A stretch of DNA of 64,000 bases from Synaphobranchus kaupii (Eukaryota; Chordata; Actinopteri; Anguilliformes; Synaphobranchidae). This document shows, piece by piece, positions 33,500 to 46,299 of this stretch (its first letter is position 1; every line of letters begins with the position of its first letter). The notes beneath the pieces are model-generated. The model made no database searches and was not told where the DNA came from. It saw nothing but the letters and a program-made list of their open reading frames with translations. Location of the stretch: NCBI GenBank assembly GCA_029718625.1, contig JAINUF010000027.1, positions 3,931,332 through 3,995,331 of the forward strand, given 5' to 3'. The position numbers and the translations under genes are program-made.

Positions 33500-35500
33500 C
33501 CAACCCAAAAGTGCGTGCGGACCCCAACCCAAAAGTGCGTGCGGACCCCAACCCAAAAGTGCGTGCGGACCCCAACCGAAAAGTGCGTGCGGACCCCAAC
33601 CCAAAAGTGCGTGCGGACCCCAACCGAAAAGTGCGTGCGGACCCCAACCCAAAAGTGCGTGCGGACCCCAACCGAAAAGTGCTTGCGGACCCCAACCCAA
33701 AAGTGCGTGCGGACCCCCAACCCAAAAGTGCGTGCGGACCCCAACCGAAAAGTGCGTGCGGACCCCAACCGAAAAGTGCGTGCGGACCCCAACCCAAAAG
33801 TGCGTGCGGACCCCAACCCAAAAGTGCGTGCGGACCCCAACCCAAAAGTGCGTGCGGACCCCAACCCAAAAGTGCGTGCGGACCCCAACCCAAAAGTGCG
33901 TGCGGACCCCAACCCAAAAGTGCGTGCGGACCCCAACCCAAAAGTGCGTGCGGACACCAACCCAAAAGTGCGTGCGGACCCCAACCCAAAAGTGCGTGCG
34001 GACCCCAACCCAAAAGTGGCGGACCCCAACCCAAAAGTGCGTGCGGACCCCAACCCAAAAGTGCGTGCGGACCCCAACCCAAAAGTGCGTGCGGACCCCA
34101 ACCGAAAAGTGCGTGCGGACCCCAACCCAAAAGTGCGTGCGGACCCCAACCCAAAAGTGCGTGCGGACCCCAACCGAAAAGTGCGTGCGGACCCCAACCC
34201 AAAAGTGCGTGCGGACCCCAACCCAAAAGTGCGTGCGGACCCCAACCCAAAAGTGCGTGCGGACCCCAACCCAAAAGTGCGTGCGGACCCCAACCCAAAA
34301 GTGCGTGCGGACCCCAACCGAAAAGTGCGTGCGGACCCCAACCCAAAAGTGCGTGCGGACCCCAACCGAAAAGTGCGTGCGGACCCCAACCCAAAAGTGC
34401 GTGCGGACCCCAACCCAAAAGTGCGTGCGGACCCCAACCCAAAAGTGCGTGCGGACCCCAGCCCAAAAGTGCGTGGGACCCCAACCCAAAAGTGCGTGCG
34501 GACCCCAACCCAAAAGTGCGTGCGGACCCCAACCCAAAAGTGCGTGCGGACCCCAACCGAAAAGTGCGTGCGGACCCCAACCCAAAAGTGCGTGCGGACC
34601 CCAACCCAAAAGTGCGTGCGGACCCCAACCCAAAAGTGCGTGCGGACCCCAACCGAAAAGTGCGTGCGGACCCCAACCCAAAAGTGCGTGCGGACCCCAA
34701 CCGAAAAGTGCGTGCGGACCCCAACCCAAAAGTGCGTGCGGACCCCAACCCAAAAGTGTGTGCGGACCCCAACCGAAAAGTGCGTGCGGACCCCAACCCA
34801 AAAGTGCGTGCGGACCCCAACCGAAAAGTGCGTGCGGACCCCAACCCAAAAGTGCGTGCGGACCCCAACCCAAAAGTGCGTGCGGACCCCAACCCAAAAG
34901 TGCGTGCGGACACCAACCCAAAAGTGCGTGCGGACCCCAACCCAAAAGTGCGTGCGGACCCCAACCCAAAAGTGGCGGACCCCAACCCAAAAGTGCGTGC
35001 GGACCCCAACCCAAAAGTGCGTGCGGACCCCAACCCAAAAGTGCGTGCGGACCCCAACCGAAAAGTGCGTGCGGACCCCAACCCAAAAGTGCGTGCGGAC
35101 CCCAACCCAAAAGTGCGTGCGGACCCCAACCGAAAAGTGCGTGCGGACCCCAACCCAAAAGTGCGTGCGGACCCCAACCCAAAAGTGCGTGCGGACCCCA
35201 ACCCAAAAGTGCGTGCGGACCCCAACCCAAAAGTGCGTGCGGACCCCAACCCAAAAGTGCGTGCGGACCCCAACCGAAAAGTGCGTGCGGACCCCAACCC
35301 AAAAGTGCGTGCGGACCCCAACCGAAAAGTGCGTGCGGACCCCAACCCAAAAGTGCGTGCGGACCCCAACCCAAAAGTGCGTGCGGACCCCAACCCAAAA
35401 GTGCGTGCGGACCCCAGCCCAAAAGTGCGTGGGACCCCAACCCAAAAGTGCGTGCGGACCCCAACCCAAAAGTGCGTGCGGACCCCAACCCAAAAGTGCG
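33500..35500. repeat. Higher-order duplication, 956-bp period, in array 3
   Basis: Three rare variants recur exactly 956 bp apart: GACACCAAC at 33956/34912, a shortened GTGGCGG unit at 34016/34972, and CAGCCC followed by GCGTGGGACC at 34461/35417. The limits given are approximate. A third GACACCAAC at 36205 suggests a further, altered copy. Confidence 0.85.
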
Positions 35501-38500
35501 TGCGGACCCCAACCGAAAAGTGCGTGCGGACCCCAACCCAAAAGTGCGTGCGGACCCCAACCCAAAAGTGCGTGCGGACCCCAACCCAAAAGTGCGTGCG
35601 GACCCCAACCGAAAAGTGCGTGCGGACCCCAACCCAAAAGTGCGTGCGGACCCCAACCGAAAAGTGCGTGCGGACCCCAACCCAAAAGTGCGTGCGGACC
35701 CCAACCCAAAAGTGCGTGCGGACCCCAACCGAAAAGTGCGTGCGGACCCCAACCCAAAAGTGCGTGCGGACCCCAACCCAAAAGTGCGTGCGGACCCCAA
35801 CCGAAAAGTGCGTGCGGACCCCAACCCAAAAGTGCGTGCGGACCCCAACCGAAAAGTGCGTGCGGACCCCAACCGAAAAGTGCGTGCGGACCCCAACCCA
35901 AAAGTGCGTGCGGACCCCAACCGAAAAGTGCGTGCGGACCCCAACCCAAAAGTGCGTGCGGACCCCCAACCCAAAAGTGCGTGCGGACCCCAACCCAAAA
36001 GTGCGTGCGGACCCCAACCGAAAAGTGCGTGCGGACCCCAACCCAAAAGTGCGTGCGGACCCCAACCCAAAAGTGCGTGCGGACCCCAACCCAAAAGTGC
36101 GTGCGGACCCCAACCCAAAAGTGCGTGCGGACCCCAACCCAAAAGTGCGTGCGGACCCCAACCCAAAAGTGCGTGCGGACCCCAACCCAAAAGTGCGTGC
36201 GGACACCAACCCAAAAGTGCGTGCGGACCCCAACCCAAAAGTGCGTGCGGACCCCAACCCAAAAGTGCGTGCGGACCCCAACCCAAAAGTGCGTGCGGAC
36301 CCCAACCCAAAAGTGCGTGCGGACCCCAACCGAAAAGTGCGTGCGGACCCCAACCGAAAAGTGCGTGCGGACCCCAACCCAAAAGTGTGTGCGGACCCCA
36401 ACCCAAAAGTGCGTGCGGACCCCAACCGAAAAGTGCGTGCGGACCCCAACCCAAAAGTGCGTGCGGACCCCAACCCAAAAGTGCGTGCGGACCCCAACCC
36501 AAAAGTGCGTGCGGACCCCAACCCAAAAGTGCGTGCGGACCCCAACCCAAAAGTGCGTGCGGACCCCAACCCAAAAGTGCGTGCGGACCCCAACCCAAAA
36601 GTGCGTGCGGACCCCAACCCAAAAGTGCGTGCGGACCCCAACCCAAAAGTGCGTGCGGACCCCAACCCAAAAGTGCGTGCGGACCCCAACCCAAAAGTGC
36701 GTGCGGACCCCAACCCAAAAGTGCGTGCGGACCCCAACCGAAAAGTACGTGCGGACCCCAACCCAAAAGTGCGTGCGGACCCCAACCGAAAAGTGCGTGC
36801 GGACCCCAACCCAAAAGTGCGTGCGGACCCCAACCCAAAAGTGCGTGCGGACCCCAACCCAAAAGTGCGTGCGGACCCCAACCGAAAAGTGCGTGCGGAC
36901 CCCAACCCAAAAGTGCGTGCGGACCCCAACCGAAAAGTGCGTGCGGACCCCAACCCAAAAGTGCGTGCGGACCCCAACCCAAAAGTGCGTGCGGACCCCA
37001 ACCCAAAAGTGCGTGCGGACCCCAACCCAAAAGTGCGTGCGGACCCCAACCCAAAAGTGCGTGCGGACCCCAACCCAAAAGTGCGTGCGGACCCCAACCC
37101 AAAAGTGCGTGCGGACCCCAACCCAAAAGTGCGTGCGGACCTCAACCGAAAAGTGCGTGCGGACCCCAACCCAAAAGTGCGTGCGGACCCCAACCGAAAA
37201 GTGCGTGCGGACCCCAACCCAAAAGTGCGTGCGGACCCCAACCCAAAAGTGCGTGCGGACCCCAACCCAAAAGTGCGTGCGGACCCCAACCCAAAAGTGC
37301 GTGCGGACCCCAACCCAAAAGTGCGTGCGGACCCCAACCCAAAAGTGCGTGCGGACCCCAACCCAAAAGTGCGTGCGGACCCCAACCCAAAAGTGCGTGC
37401 GGACCCCAACCCAAAAGTGCGTGCGGACCCCAACCCAAAAGTGCGTGCGGACCCCAACCCAAAAGTGCGTGCGGACCCCAACCCAAAAGTGCGTGCGGAC
37501 CCCAACCCAAAAGTGCGTGCGGACCCCAACCCAAAAGTGCGTGCGGACCCCAACCGAAAAGTGCGTGCGGACCCCAACCCAAAAGTGCGTGCGGACCCCA
37601 ACCGAAAAGTGCGTGCGGACCCCAACCCAAAAGTGCGTGCGGACCCCAACCCAAAAGTGCGTGCGGACCCCAACCGAAAAGTGCGTGCGGACCCCAACCC
37701 AAAAGTGCGTGCGGACCCCAACCCAAAAGTGCGTGCGGACCCCAACCGAAAAGTGCGTGCGGACCCCAACCCAAAAGTGCGTGCGGACCCCAACCCAAAA
37801 GTGCGTGCGGACCCCAACCCAAAAGTGCGTGCGGACCCCAACCGAAAAGTGCGTGCGGACCCCAACCGAAAAGTGCGTGCGGACCCCAACCCAAAAGTGC
37901 GTGCGGACCCCAACCCAAAAGTGCGTGCGGACCCCAACCGAAAAGTGCGTGCGGACCCCAACCGAAAAGTGCGTGCGGACCCCAACCCAAAAGTGCGTGC
38001 GGACCCCAACCCAAAAGTGCGTGCGGACCCCAACCCAAAAGTGCGTGCGGACCCCAACCCAAAAGTGCGTGCGGACCCCAACCCAAAAGTGCGTGCGGAC
38101 CCCAACCCAAAAGTGCGTGCGGACCCCAACCCAAAAGTGCGTGCGGACCCCAACCCAAAAGTGCGTGCGGACCCCAACCCAAAAGTGCGTGCGGACCCCA
38201 ACCCAAAAGTGCGTGCGGACCCCAACCCAAAAGTGCGTGCGGACCCCAACCCAAAAGTGCGTGCGGACCCCAACCCAAAAGTGCGTGCGGACCCCAACCC
38301 AAAAGTGCGTGCGGACCCCAACCCAAAAGTGCGTGCGGACCCCAACCCAAAAGTGCGTGCGGACCCCAACCGAAAAGTGCGTGCGGACCCCAACCCAAAA
38401 GTGCGTGCGGACCCCAACCCAAAAGTGCGTGCGGACCCCAACCCAAAAGTGCGTGCGGACCCCAACCGAAAAGTGCGTGCGGACCCCAACCCAAAAGTGC

Positions 38501-39979
38501 GTGCGGACCCCAACCCAAAAGTGCGTGCGGACCCCAACCCAAAAGTGCGTGCGGACCCCAACCGAAAAGTGCGTGCGGACCCCAACCCAAAAGTGCGTGC
38601 GGACCCCAACCGAAAAGTGCGTGCGGACCCCAACCCAAAAGTGCGTGCGGACCCCAACCCAAAAGTGCGTGCGGACCCCAACCGAAAAGTGCGTGCGGAC
38701 CCCAACCCAAAAGTGCGTGCGGACCCCAACCCAAAAGTGCGTGCGGACCCCAACCGAAAAGTGCGTGCGGACCCCAACCCAAAAGTGCGTGCGGACCCCA
38801 ACCCAAAAGTGCGTGCGGACCCCAACCCAAAAGTGCGTGCGGACCCCAACCCAAAAGTGCGTGCGGACCCCAACCGAAAAGTGCGTGCGGACCCCAACCC
38901 AAAAGTGCGTGCGGACCCCAACCCAAAAGTGCGTGCGGACCCCAACCCAAAAGTGCGTGCGGACCCCAACCCAAAAGTGCGTGCGGACCCCAACCCAAAA
39001 GTGCGTGCGGACCCCAACCCAAAAGTGCGTGCGGACCCCAACCCAAAAGTGCGTGCGGACCCCAACCCAAAAGTGCGTGCGGACCCCAACCCAAAAGTGC
39101 GTGCGGACCCCAACCCAAAAGTGCGTGCGGACCCCAACCCAAAAGTGCGTGCGGACCCCAACCCAAAAGTGCGTGCGGACCCCAACCGAAAAGTGCGTGC
39201 GGACCCCAACCCAAAAGTGCGTGCGGACCCCAACCCAAAAGTGCGTGCGGACCCCAACCCAAAAGTGCGTGCGGACCCCAACCGAAAAGTGCGTGCGGAC
39301 CCCAACCCAAAAGTGCGTGCGGACCCCAACCCAAAAGTGCGTGCGGACCCCAACCCAAAAGTGCGTGCGGACCACAACCGAAAAGTGCGTGCGGACCCCA
39401 ACCCAAAAGTGCGTGCGGACCCCAACCCAAAAGTGCGTGCGGACCCCAACCGAAAAGTGCGTGCGGACCCCAACCCAAAAGTGCGTGCGGACCCCAACCC
39501 AAAAGTGCGTGCGGACCCCAACCCAAAAGTGCGTGCGGACCCCAACCCAAAAGTGCGTGCGGACCCCAACCCAAAAGTGCGTGCGGACCCCAACCCAAAA
39601 GTGCGTGCGGACCCCAACCGAAAAGTGCGTGCGGACCCCAACCCAAAAGTGCGTGCGGACCCCAACCCAAAAGTGCGTGCGGACCCCAACCGAAAAGTGC
39701 GTGCGGACCCCAACCCAAAAGTGCGTGCGGACCCCAACCCAAAAGTGCGTGCGGACCCCAACCCAAAAGTGCGTGCGGACCCCAACCCAAAAGTGCGTGC
39801 GGACCCCAACCCAAAAGTGCGTGCGGACCCCAACCCAAAAGTGCGTGCGGACCCCAACCCAAAAGTGCGTGCGGACCCCAACCGAAAAGTACGTGCGGAC
39901 CCCAACCCAAAAGTGCGTGCGGACCCCAACCCAAAAGTGCGTGCGGACCCCAACCCAAAAGTGCGTGCGGACCCCAACC

Positions 39980-42900
39980 GAAAAGGTACGGTGCGGACCC
40001 CAACCCAAAAGTGCGTGCGGACCCCAACCCAAAAGTGCGTGCGGACCCCAACCCAAAAGTGCGTGCGGACCCCAACCCAAAAGTGCGTGCGGACCCCAAC
40101 CGAAAAGTGCGTGCGGACCCCAACCCAAAAGTGCGTGCGGACCCCAACCCAAAAGTGCGTGCGGACCCCAACCCAAAAGTGCGTGCGGACCCCAACCGAA
40201 AAGTGCGTGCGGACCCCAACCCAAAAGTGCGTGCGGACCCAACCCAAAAGTGCGTGCGGACCCCAACCCAAAAGTGCGTGCGGACCCCAACCCAAAAGTG
40301 CGTGCGGACCCCAACCCAAAAGTGCGTGCGGACCCCAACCCAAAAGTGCGTGCGGACCCCAACCCAAAAGTGCGTGCGGACCCCAACCCAAAAGTGCGTG
40401 CGGACCCCAACCCAAAAGTGCGTGCGGACCCCAACCGAAAAGTGCGTGCGGACCCCAACCCAAAAGTGCGTGCGGACCCCAACCCAAAAGTGCGTGCGGA
40501 CCCCAACCCAAAAGTGCGTGCGGACCCCAACCGAAAAGTGCGTGCGGACCCCAACCCAAAAGTGCGTGCGGACCCCAACCCAAAAGTGCGTGCGGACCCC
40601 AACCCAAAAGTGCGTGCGGACCCCAACCGAAAAGTGCGTGCGGACCCCAACCCAAAAGTGCGTGCGGACCCCAACCCAAAAGTGCGTGCGGACCCCAACC
40701 GAAAAGTGCGTGCGGACCCCAACCCAAAAGTGCGTGCGGACCCCAACCCAAAAGTGCGTGCGGACCCCAACCCAAAAGTGCGTGCGGACCCCAACCCAAA
40801 AGTGCGTGCGGACCCCAACCCAAAAGTGCGTGCGGACCCCAACCGAAAAGTGCGTGCGGACCCCAACGCAAAAGTGCGTGCGGACCCCAACCGAAAAGTG
40901 CGTGCGGACCCCAACCGAAAAGTGCGTGCGGACCCCAACCCAAAAGTGCGTGCGGACCCCAACCCAAAAGTGCGTGCGGACCCCAACCGAAAAGTGCGTG
41001 CGGACCCCAACCCAAAAGTGCGTGCGGACCCCAACCCAAAAGTGCGTGCGGACCCCAACCCAAAAGTGCGTGCGGACCCCAACCCAAAAGTGCGTGCGGA
41101 CCCCAACCCAAAAGTGCGTGCGGACCCCAACCCAAAAGTGCGTGCGGACCCCAACCCAAAAGTGCGTGCGGACCCCAACCGAAAAGTACGTGCGGACCCC
41201 AACCCAAAAGTGCGTGCGGACCCCAACCGAAAAGTGCGTGCGGACCCCAACCCAAAAGTGCGTGCGGACCCCAACCCAAAAGTGCGTGCGGACCCCAACC
41301 GAAAAGTGCGTGCGGACCCCAACCCAAAAGTGCGTGCGGACCCCAACCGAAAAGTGCGTGCGGACCCCAACCCAAAAGTGCGTGCGGACCACAACCGAAA
41401 AGTGCGTGCGGACCCCAACCCAAAAGTGCGTGCGGACCCCAACCCAAAAGTGCGTGCGGACCCCAACCGAAAAGTGCGTGCGGACCCCAACCCAAAAGTG
41501 CGTGCGGACCCCAACCCAAAAGTGCGTGCGGACCCCAACCCAAAAGTGCGTGCGGACCCCAACCCAAAAGTGCGTGCGGACCCCAACCCAAAAGTGCGTG
41601 CGGACCCCAACCCAAAAGTGCGTGCGGACCCCAACCCAAAAGTGCGTGCGGACCCCAACCGAAAAGTGCGTGCGGACCCCAACCCAAAAGTGCGTGCGGA
41701 CCCCAACCCAAAAGTGCGTGCGGACCCCAACCGAAAAGTGCGTGCGGACCCCAACCCAAAAGTGCGTGCGGACCCCAACCCAAAAGTGCGTGCGGACCCC
41801 AACCGAAAAGTGCGTGCGGACCCCAACCCAAAAGTGCGTGCGGACCCCAACCCAAAAGTGCGTGCGGACCCCAACCCAAAAGTGCGTGCGGACCCCAACC
41901 CAAAAGTGCGTGCGGACCCCAACCCAAAAGTGCGTGCGGGACCCCAACCGAAAAGTGCGTGCGGACCCCAACGCAAAAGTGCGTGCGGACCCCAACCGAA
42001 AAGTGCGTGCGGACCCCAACCGAAAAGTGCGTGCGGACCCCAACCCAAAAGTGCGTGCGGACCCCCAACCCAAAAGTGCGTGCGGACCCCAACCGAAAAG
42101 TGCGTGCGGACCCCAACCCAAAAGTGCGTGCGGACCCCAACCCAAAAGTGCGTGCGGACCCCAACCCAAAAGTGCGTGCGGACCCCAACCCAAAAGTGCG
42201 TGCGGACCCCAACCCAAAAGTGCGTGCGGACCCCAACCCAAAAGTGCGTGCGGACCCCAACCCAAAAGTGCGTGCGGACCCCAACCCAAAAGTACGTGCG
42301 GACCCCAACCCAAAAGTGCGTGCGGACCCCAACCGAAAAGTGCGTGCGGACCCCAACCCAAAAGTGCGTGCGGACCCCAACCCAAAAGTGCGTGCGGACC
42401 CCAACCGAAAAGTGCGTGCGGACCCCAACGCAAAAGTGCGTGCGGACCCCAACCCAAAAGTGCGTGCGGACCCCCAACCCAAAAGTGCGTGCGGACCCCA
42501 ACCCAAAAGTGCGTGCGGACCCCAACCCAAAAGTGCGTGCGGACCCCAACCCAAAAGTGCGTGCGGACCCCAACCCAAAAGTGCGTGCGGACCCCAACCG
42601 AAAAGTACGTGCGGACCCCAACCCAAAAGTGCGTGCGGACCCCAACCCAAAAGTGCGTGCGGACCCCAACCCAAAAGTGCGTGCGGACCCCAACCCAAAA
42701 GTGCGTGCGGACCCCAACCCAAAAGTGCGTGCGGACCCCAACCCAAAAGTGCGTGCGGACCCCAACCCAAAAGTGCGTGCGGACCCCAACCGAAAAGTAC
42801 GTGCGGACCCCAACCCAAAAGTGCGTGCGGACCCCAACCGAAAAGTGCGTGCGGACCCCAACCCAAAAGTGCGTGCGGACCCCAACCCAAAAGTGCGTGC

Positions 42901-44430
42901 GGACCCCAACCGAAAAGTGCGTGCGGACCCCAACGCAAAAGTGCGTGCGGACCCCAACCCAAAAGTGCGTGCGGACCCCAACCCAAAAGTGCGTGCGGAC
43001 CCCAACCCAAAAGTGCGTGCGGACCCCAACCCAAAAGTGCGTGCGGACCCCAACCCAAAAGTGCGTGCGGACCCCAACCCAAAAGTGCGTGCGGACCCCA
43101 ACCCAAAAGTGCGTGCGGACCCCAACCGAAAAGTACGTGCGGACCCCAACCCAAAAGTGCGTGCGGACCCCCAACCGAAAAGTGCGTGCGGACCCCAACC
43201 CAAAAGTGCGTGCGGACCCCAACCCAAAAGTGCGTGCGGACCCCAACCGAAAAGTGCGTGCGGACCCCAACGCAAAAGTGCGTGCGGGACCCCAACCCAA
43301 AAGTGCGTGCGGACCCCAACCCAAAAGTGCGTGCGGACCCCAGCCCAAAAGTGCGTGCGGACCCCAACCCAAAAGTGCGTGCGGACCCCAACCCAAAAGT
43401 GCGTGCGGACCCCAACCCAAAAGTGCGTGCGGACCCCAACCCAAAAGTGCGTGCGGACCCCAACCCAAAAGTGCGTGCGGACCCCAACCCGAAAAGTGCG
43501 TGCGGACCCCAACCCAAAAGTGCGTGCGGACCCCAACCCAAAAGTGCGTGCGGACCCCAACCGAAAAGTGCGTGCGGACCCCAACCCAAAAGTGCGTGCG
43601 GACCCCAACCCAAAAGTGCGTGCGGACCCCAACCGAAAAGTGCGTGCGGACCCCAACCCAAAAGTGCGTGCGGACCCCAACCCAAGAAAGTGCGTGCGGA
43701 CCCCAACCCAAAAGTGCGTGCGGACCCCAACCCAAAAGTGCGTGCGGACCCCAACCCGAAAAGTGCGTGCGGACCCCAACCCGAAAAGTGCGTGCGGACC
43801 CCAACCCAAAAGTGCGTGCGGACCCCAACCCAAAAGTGCGTGCGGACCCCAACGAAAGTGCAGTGCGGACCCCAACCGAAAAGTGCGTGCGGACCCCAAC
43901 CCAAAAGTGCGTGCGGACCCCAACCGAAAAGTGCGTGCGGACCCCAACCCAAAAGTGCGTGCGGACCCCAACCCAAAAGTGCGTGCGGACCCCAACCCAA
44001 AAGTGCGTGCGGACCCCAACCCAAAAGTGCGTGCGGACCCCAACCCAAAAGTGCGTGCGGACCCCAACCCAAAAGTGCGTGCGGACCCCAACCCAAAAGT
44101 GCGTGCGGACCCCAACCGAAAAGTGCGTGCGGACCCCAACCCAAAAGTGCGTGCGGACCCCAACCCAAAAGTGCGTGCGGACCCCAACCGAAAAGTGCGT
44201 GCGGACCCCAACCCAAAAGTGCGTGCGGACCCCAACCCAAAAGTGCGTGCGGACCCCAACCCAAAAGTGCGTGCGGACCCCAACCCAAAAGTGCGTGCGG
44301 ACCCCAACCCAAAAGTGCGTGCGGACCCCAACCGAAAAGTGCGGTGCGGACCCCAACGCAAAAGTGCGTGCGGACCCCAACCGAAAAGTGCGTGCGGACC
44401 CCAACCGAAAAGTGCGTGCGGACCCAAGTG
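39980..44430. repeat. Indel-rich part of array 3
   Basis: An unusual concentration of length-altered units. Examples are AAAAGGTACGGTGCGG near 39984, GGACCCAACCC near 40230, GCGGGACCCC near 41939 and 43287, five-C runs near 42063, 42473 and 43170, AACCCGAAAA near 43489, 43757 and 43783, CCCAAGAAAG near 43684, CAACGAAAGTGCAG near 43850, GCGGTGCGG near 44343 and GGACCCAAGTGCG near 44425. Many are single-base homopolymer changes, which could be real or residual long-read error. Confidence 0.8.
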
Positions 44431-46299
44431 CGTGCGGACCCCAACCGAAAAGTGCGTGCGGACCCCAACCGAAAAGTGCGTGCGGACCCCAACCCAAAAG
44501 TGCGTGCGGACCCCAACCCAAAAGTGCGTGCGGACCCCAACCGAAAAGTGCGTGCGGACCCCAACCCAAAAGTGCGTGCGGACCCCAACCCAAAAGTGCG
44601 TGCGGACCCCAGCCCAAAAGTGCGTGCGGACCCCAACCCAAAAGTGCGTGCGGACCCCAACCCAAAAGTGCGTGCGGACCCCAACCCAAAAGTGCGTGCG
44701 GACCCCAACCCAAAAGTGCGTGCGGACCCCAACCGAAAAGTACGTGCGGACCCCAACCCAAAAGTGCGTGCGGACCCCAACCCAAAAGTGCGTGCGGACC
44801 CCAACCCAAAAGTGCGTGCGGACCCCAACCCAAAAGTGCGTGCGGACCCCAACCGAAAAGTGCGTGCGGACCCCAACCCAAAAGTGCGTGCGGACCCCAA
44901 CCCAAAAGTGCGTGCGGACCCCAACCCAAAAGTGCGTGCGGACCCCAACCGAAAAGTGCGTGCGGACCCCAACCCAAAAGTGCGTGCGGACCCCAACCCA
45001 AAAGTGCGTGCGGACCCCAACCCAAAAGTGCGTGCGGACCCCAACCCAAAAGTGCGTGCGGACCCCAACCCAAAAGTGCGTGCGGACCCCAACCCAAAAG
45101 TGCGTGCGGACCCCAACCGAAAAGTGCGTGCGGACCCCAACCCAAAAGTGCGTGCGGACCCCAACCCAAAAGTGCGTGCGGACCCCAACCGAAAAGTGCG
45201 TGCGGACCCCAACCCAAAAGTGCGTGCGGACCCCAACCCAAAAGTGCGTGCGGACCCCAACCCAAAAGTGCGTGCGGACCCCAACCGAAAAGTGCGTGCG
45301 GACCCCAACCCAAAAGTGCGTGCGGACCCCAACCCAAAAGTGCGTGCGGACCCCAACCCAAAAGTGCGTGCGGACCCCAACCGAAAAGTGCGTGCGGACC
45401 CCAACCCAAAAGTGCGTGCGGACCCCAACCCAAAAGTGCGTGCGGACCCCAACCGAAAAGTGCGTGCGGACCCCAACCCAAAAGTGCGTGCGGACCCCAA
45501 CCCAAAAGTGCGTGCGGACCCCAACCCAAAAGTGCGTGCGGACCCCAACCCAAAAGTGCGTGCGGACCCCAACCCAAAAGTGCGTGCGGACCCCAACCGA
45601 AAAGTGCGTGCGGACCCCAACGCAAAAGTGCGTGCGGACCCCAACCGAAAAGTGCGTGCGGACCCCAACCGAAAAGTGCGTGCGGACCCCAACCCAAAAG
45701 TGCGTGCGGACCCCAACCCAAAAGTGCGTGCGGACCCCAACCGAAAAGTGCATGCGGACCCCAACCCAAAAGTGCGTGCGGACCCCAACCCAAAAGTGCG
45801 TGCGGACCCCAACCCAAAAGTGCGTGCGGACCCCAACCCAAAAGTGCGTGCGGACCCCAACCCAAAAGTGCGTGCGGACCCCAACCCAAAAGTGCGTGCG
45901 GACCCCAACCCAAAAGTGCGTGCGGACCCCAACCGAAAAGTACGTGCGGACCCCAACCCAAAAGTGCGTGCGGACCCCAACCGAAAAGTGCGTGCGGACC
46001 CCAACCCAAAAGTGCGTGCGGACCCCAACCCAAAAGTGCGTGCGGACCCCAACCGAAAAGTGCGTGCGGACCCCAACCCAAAAGTGCGTGCGGACCCCAA
46101 CCGAAAAGTGCGTGCGGACCCCAACCCAAAAGTGCGTGCGGACCCCAACCCAAAAGTGCGTGCGGACCCCAACCGAAAAGTGCGTGCGGACCCCAACCCA
46201 AAAGTGCGTGCGGACCCCAACCCAAAAGTGCGTGCGGACCCCAACCGAAAAGTGCGTGCGGACCCCAACCCAAAAGTGCGTGCGGACCCCAACCCAAAA

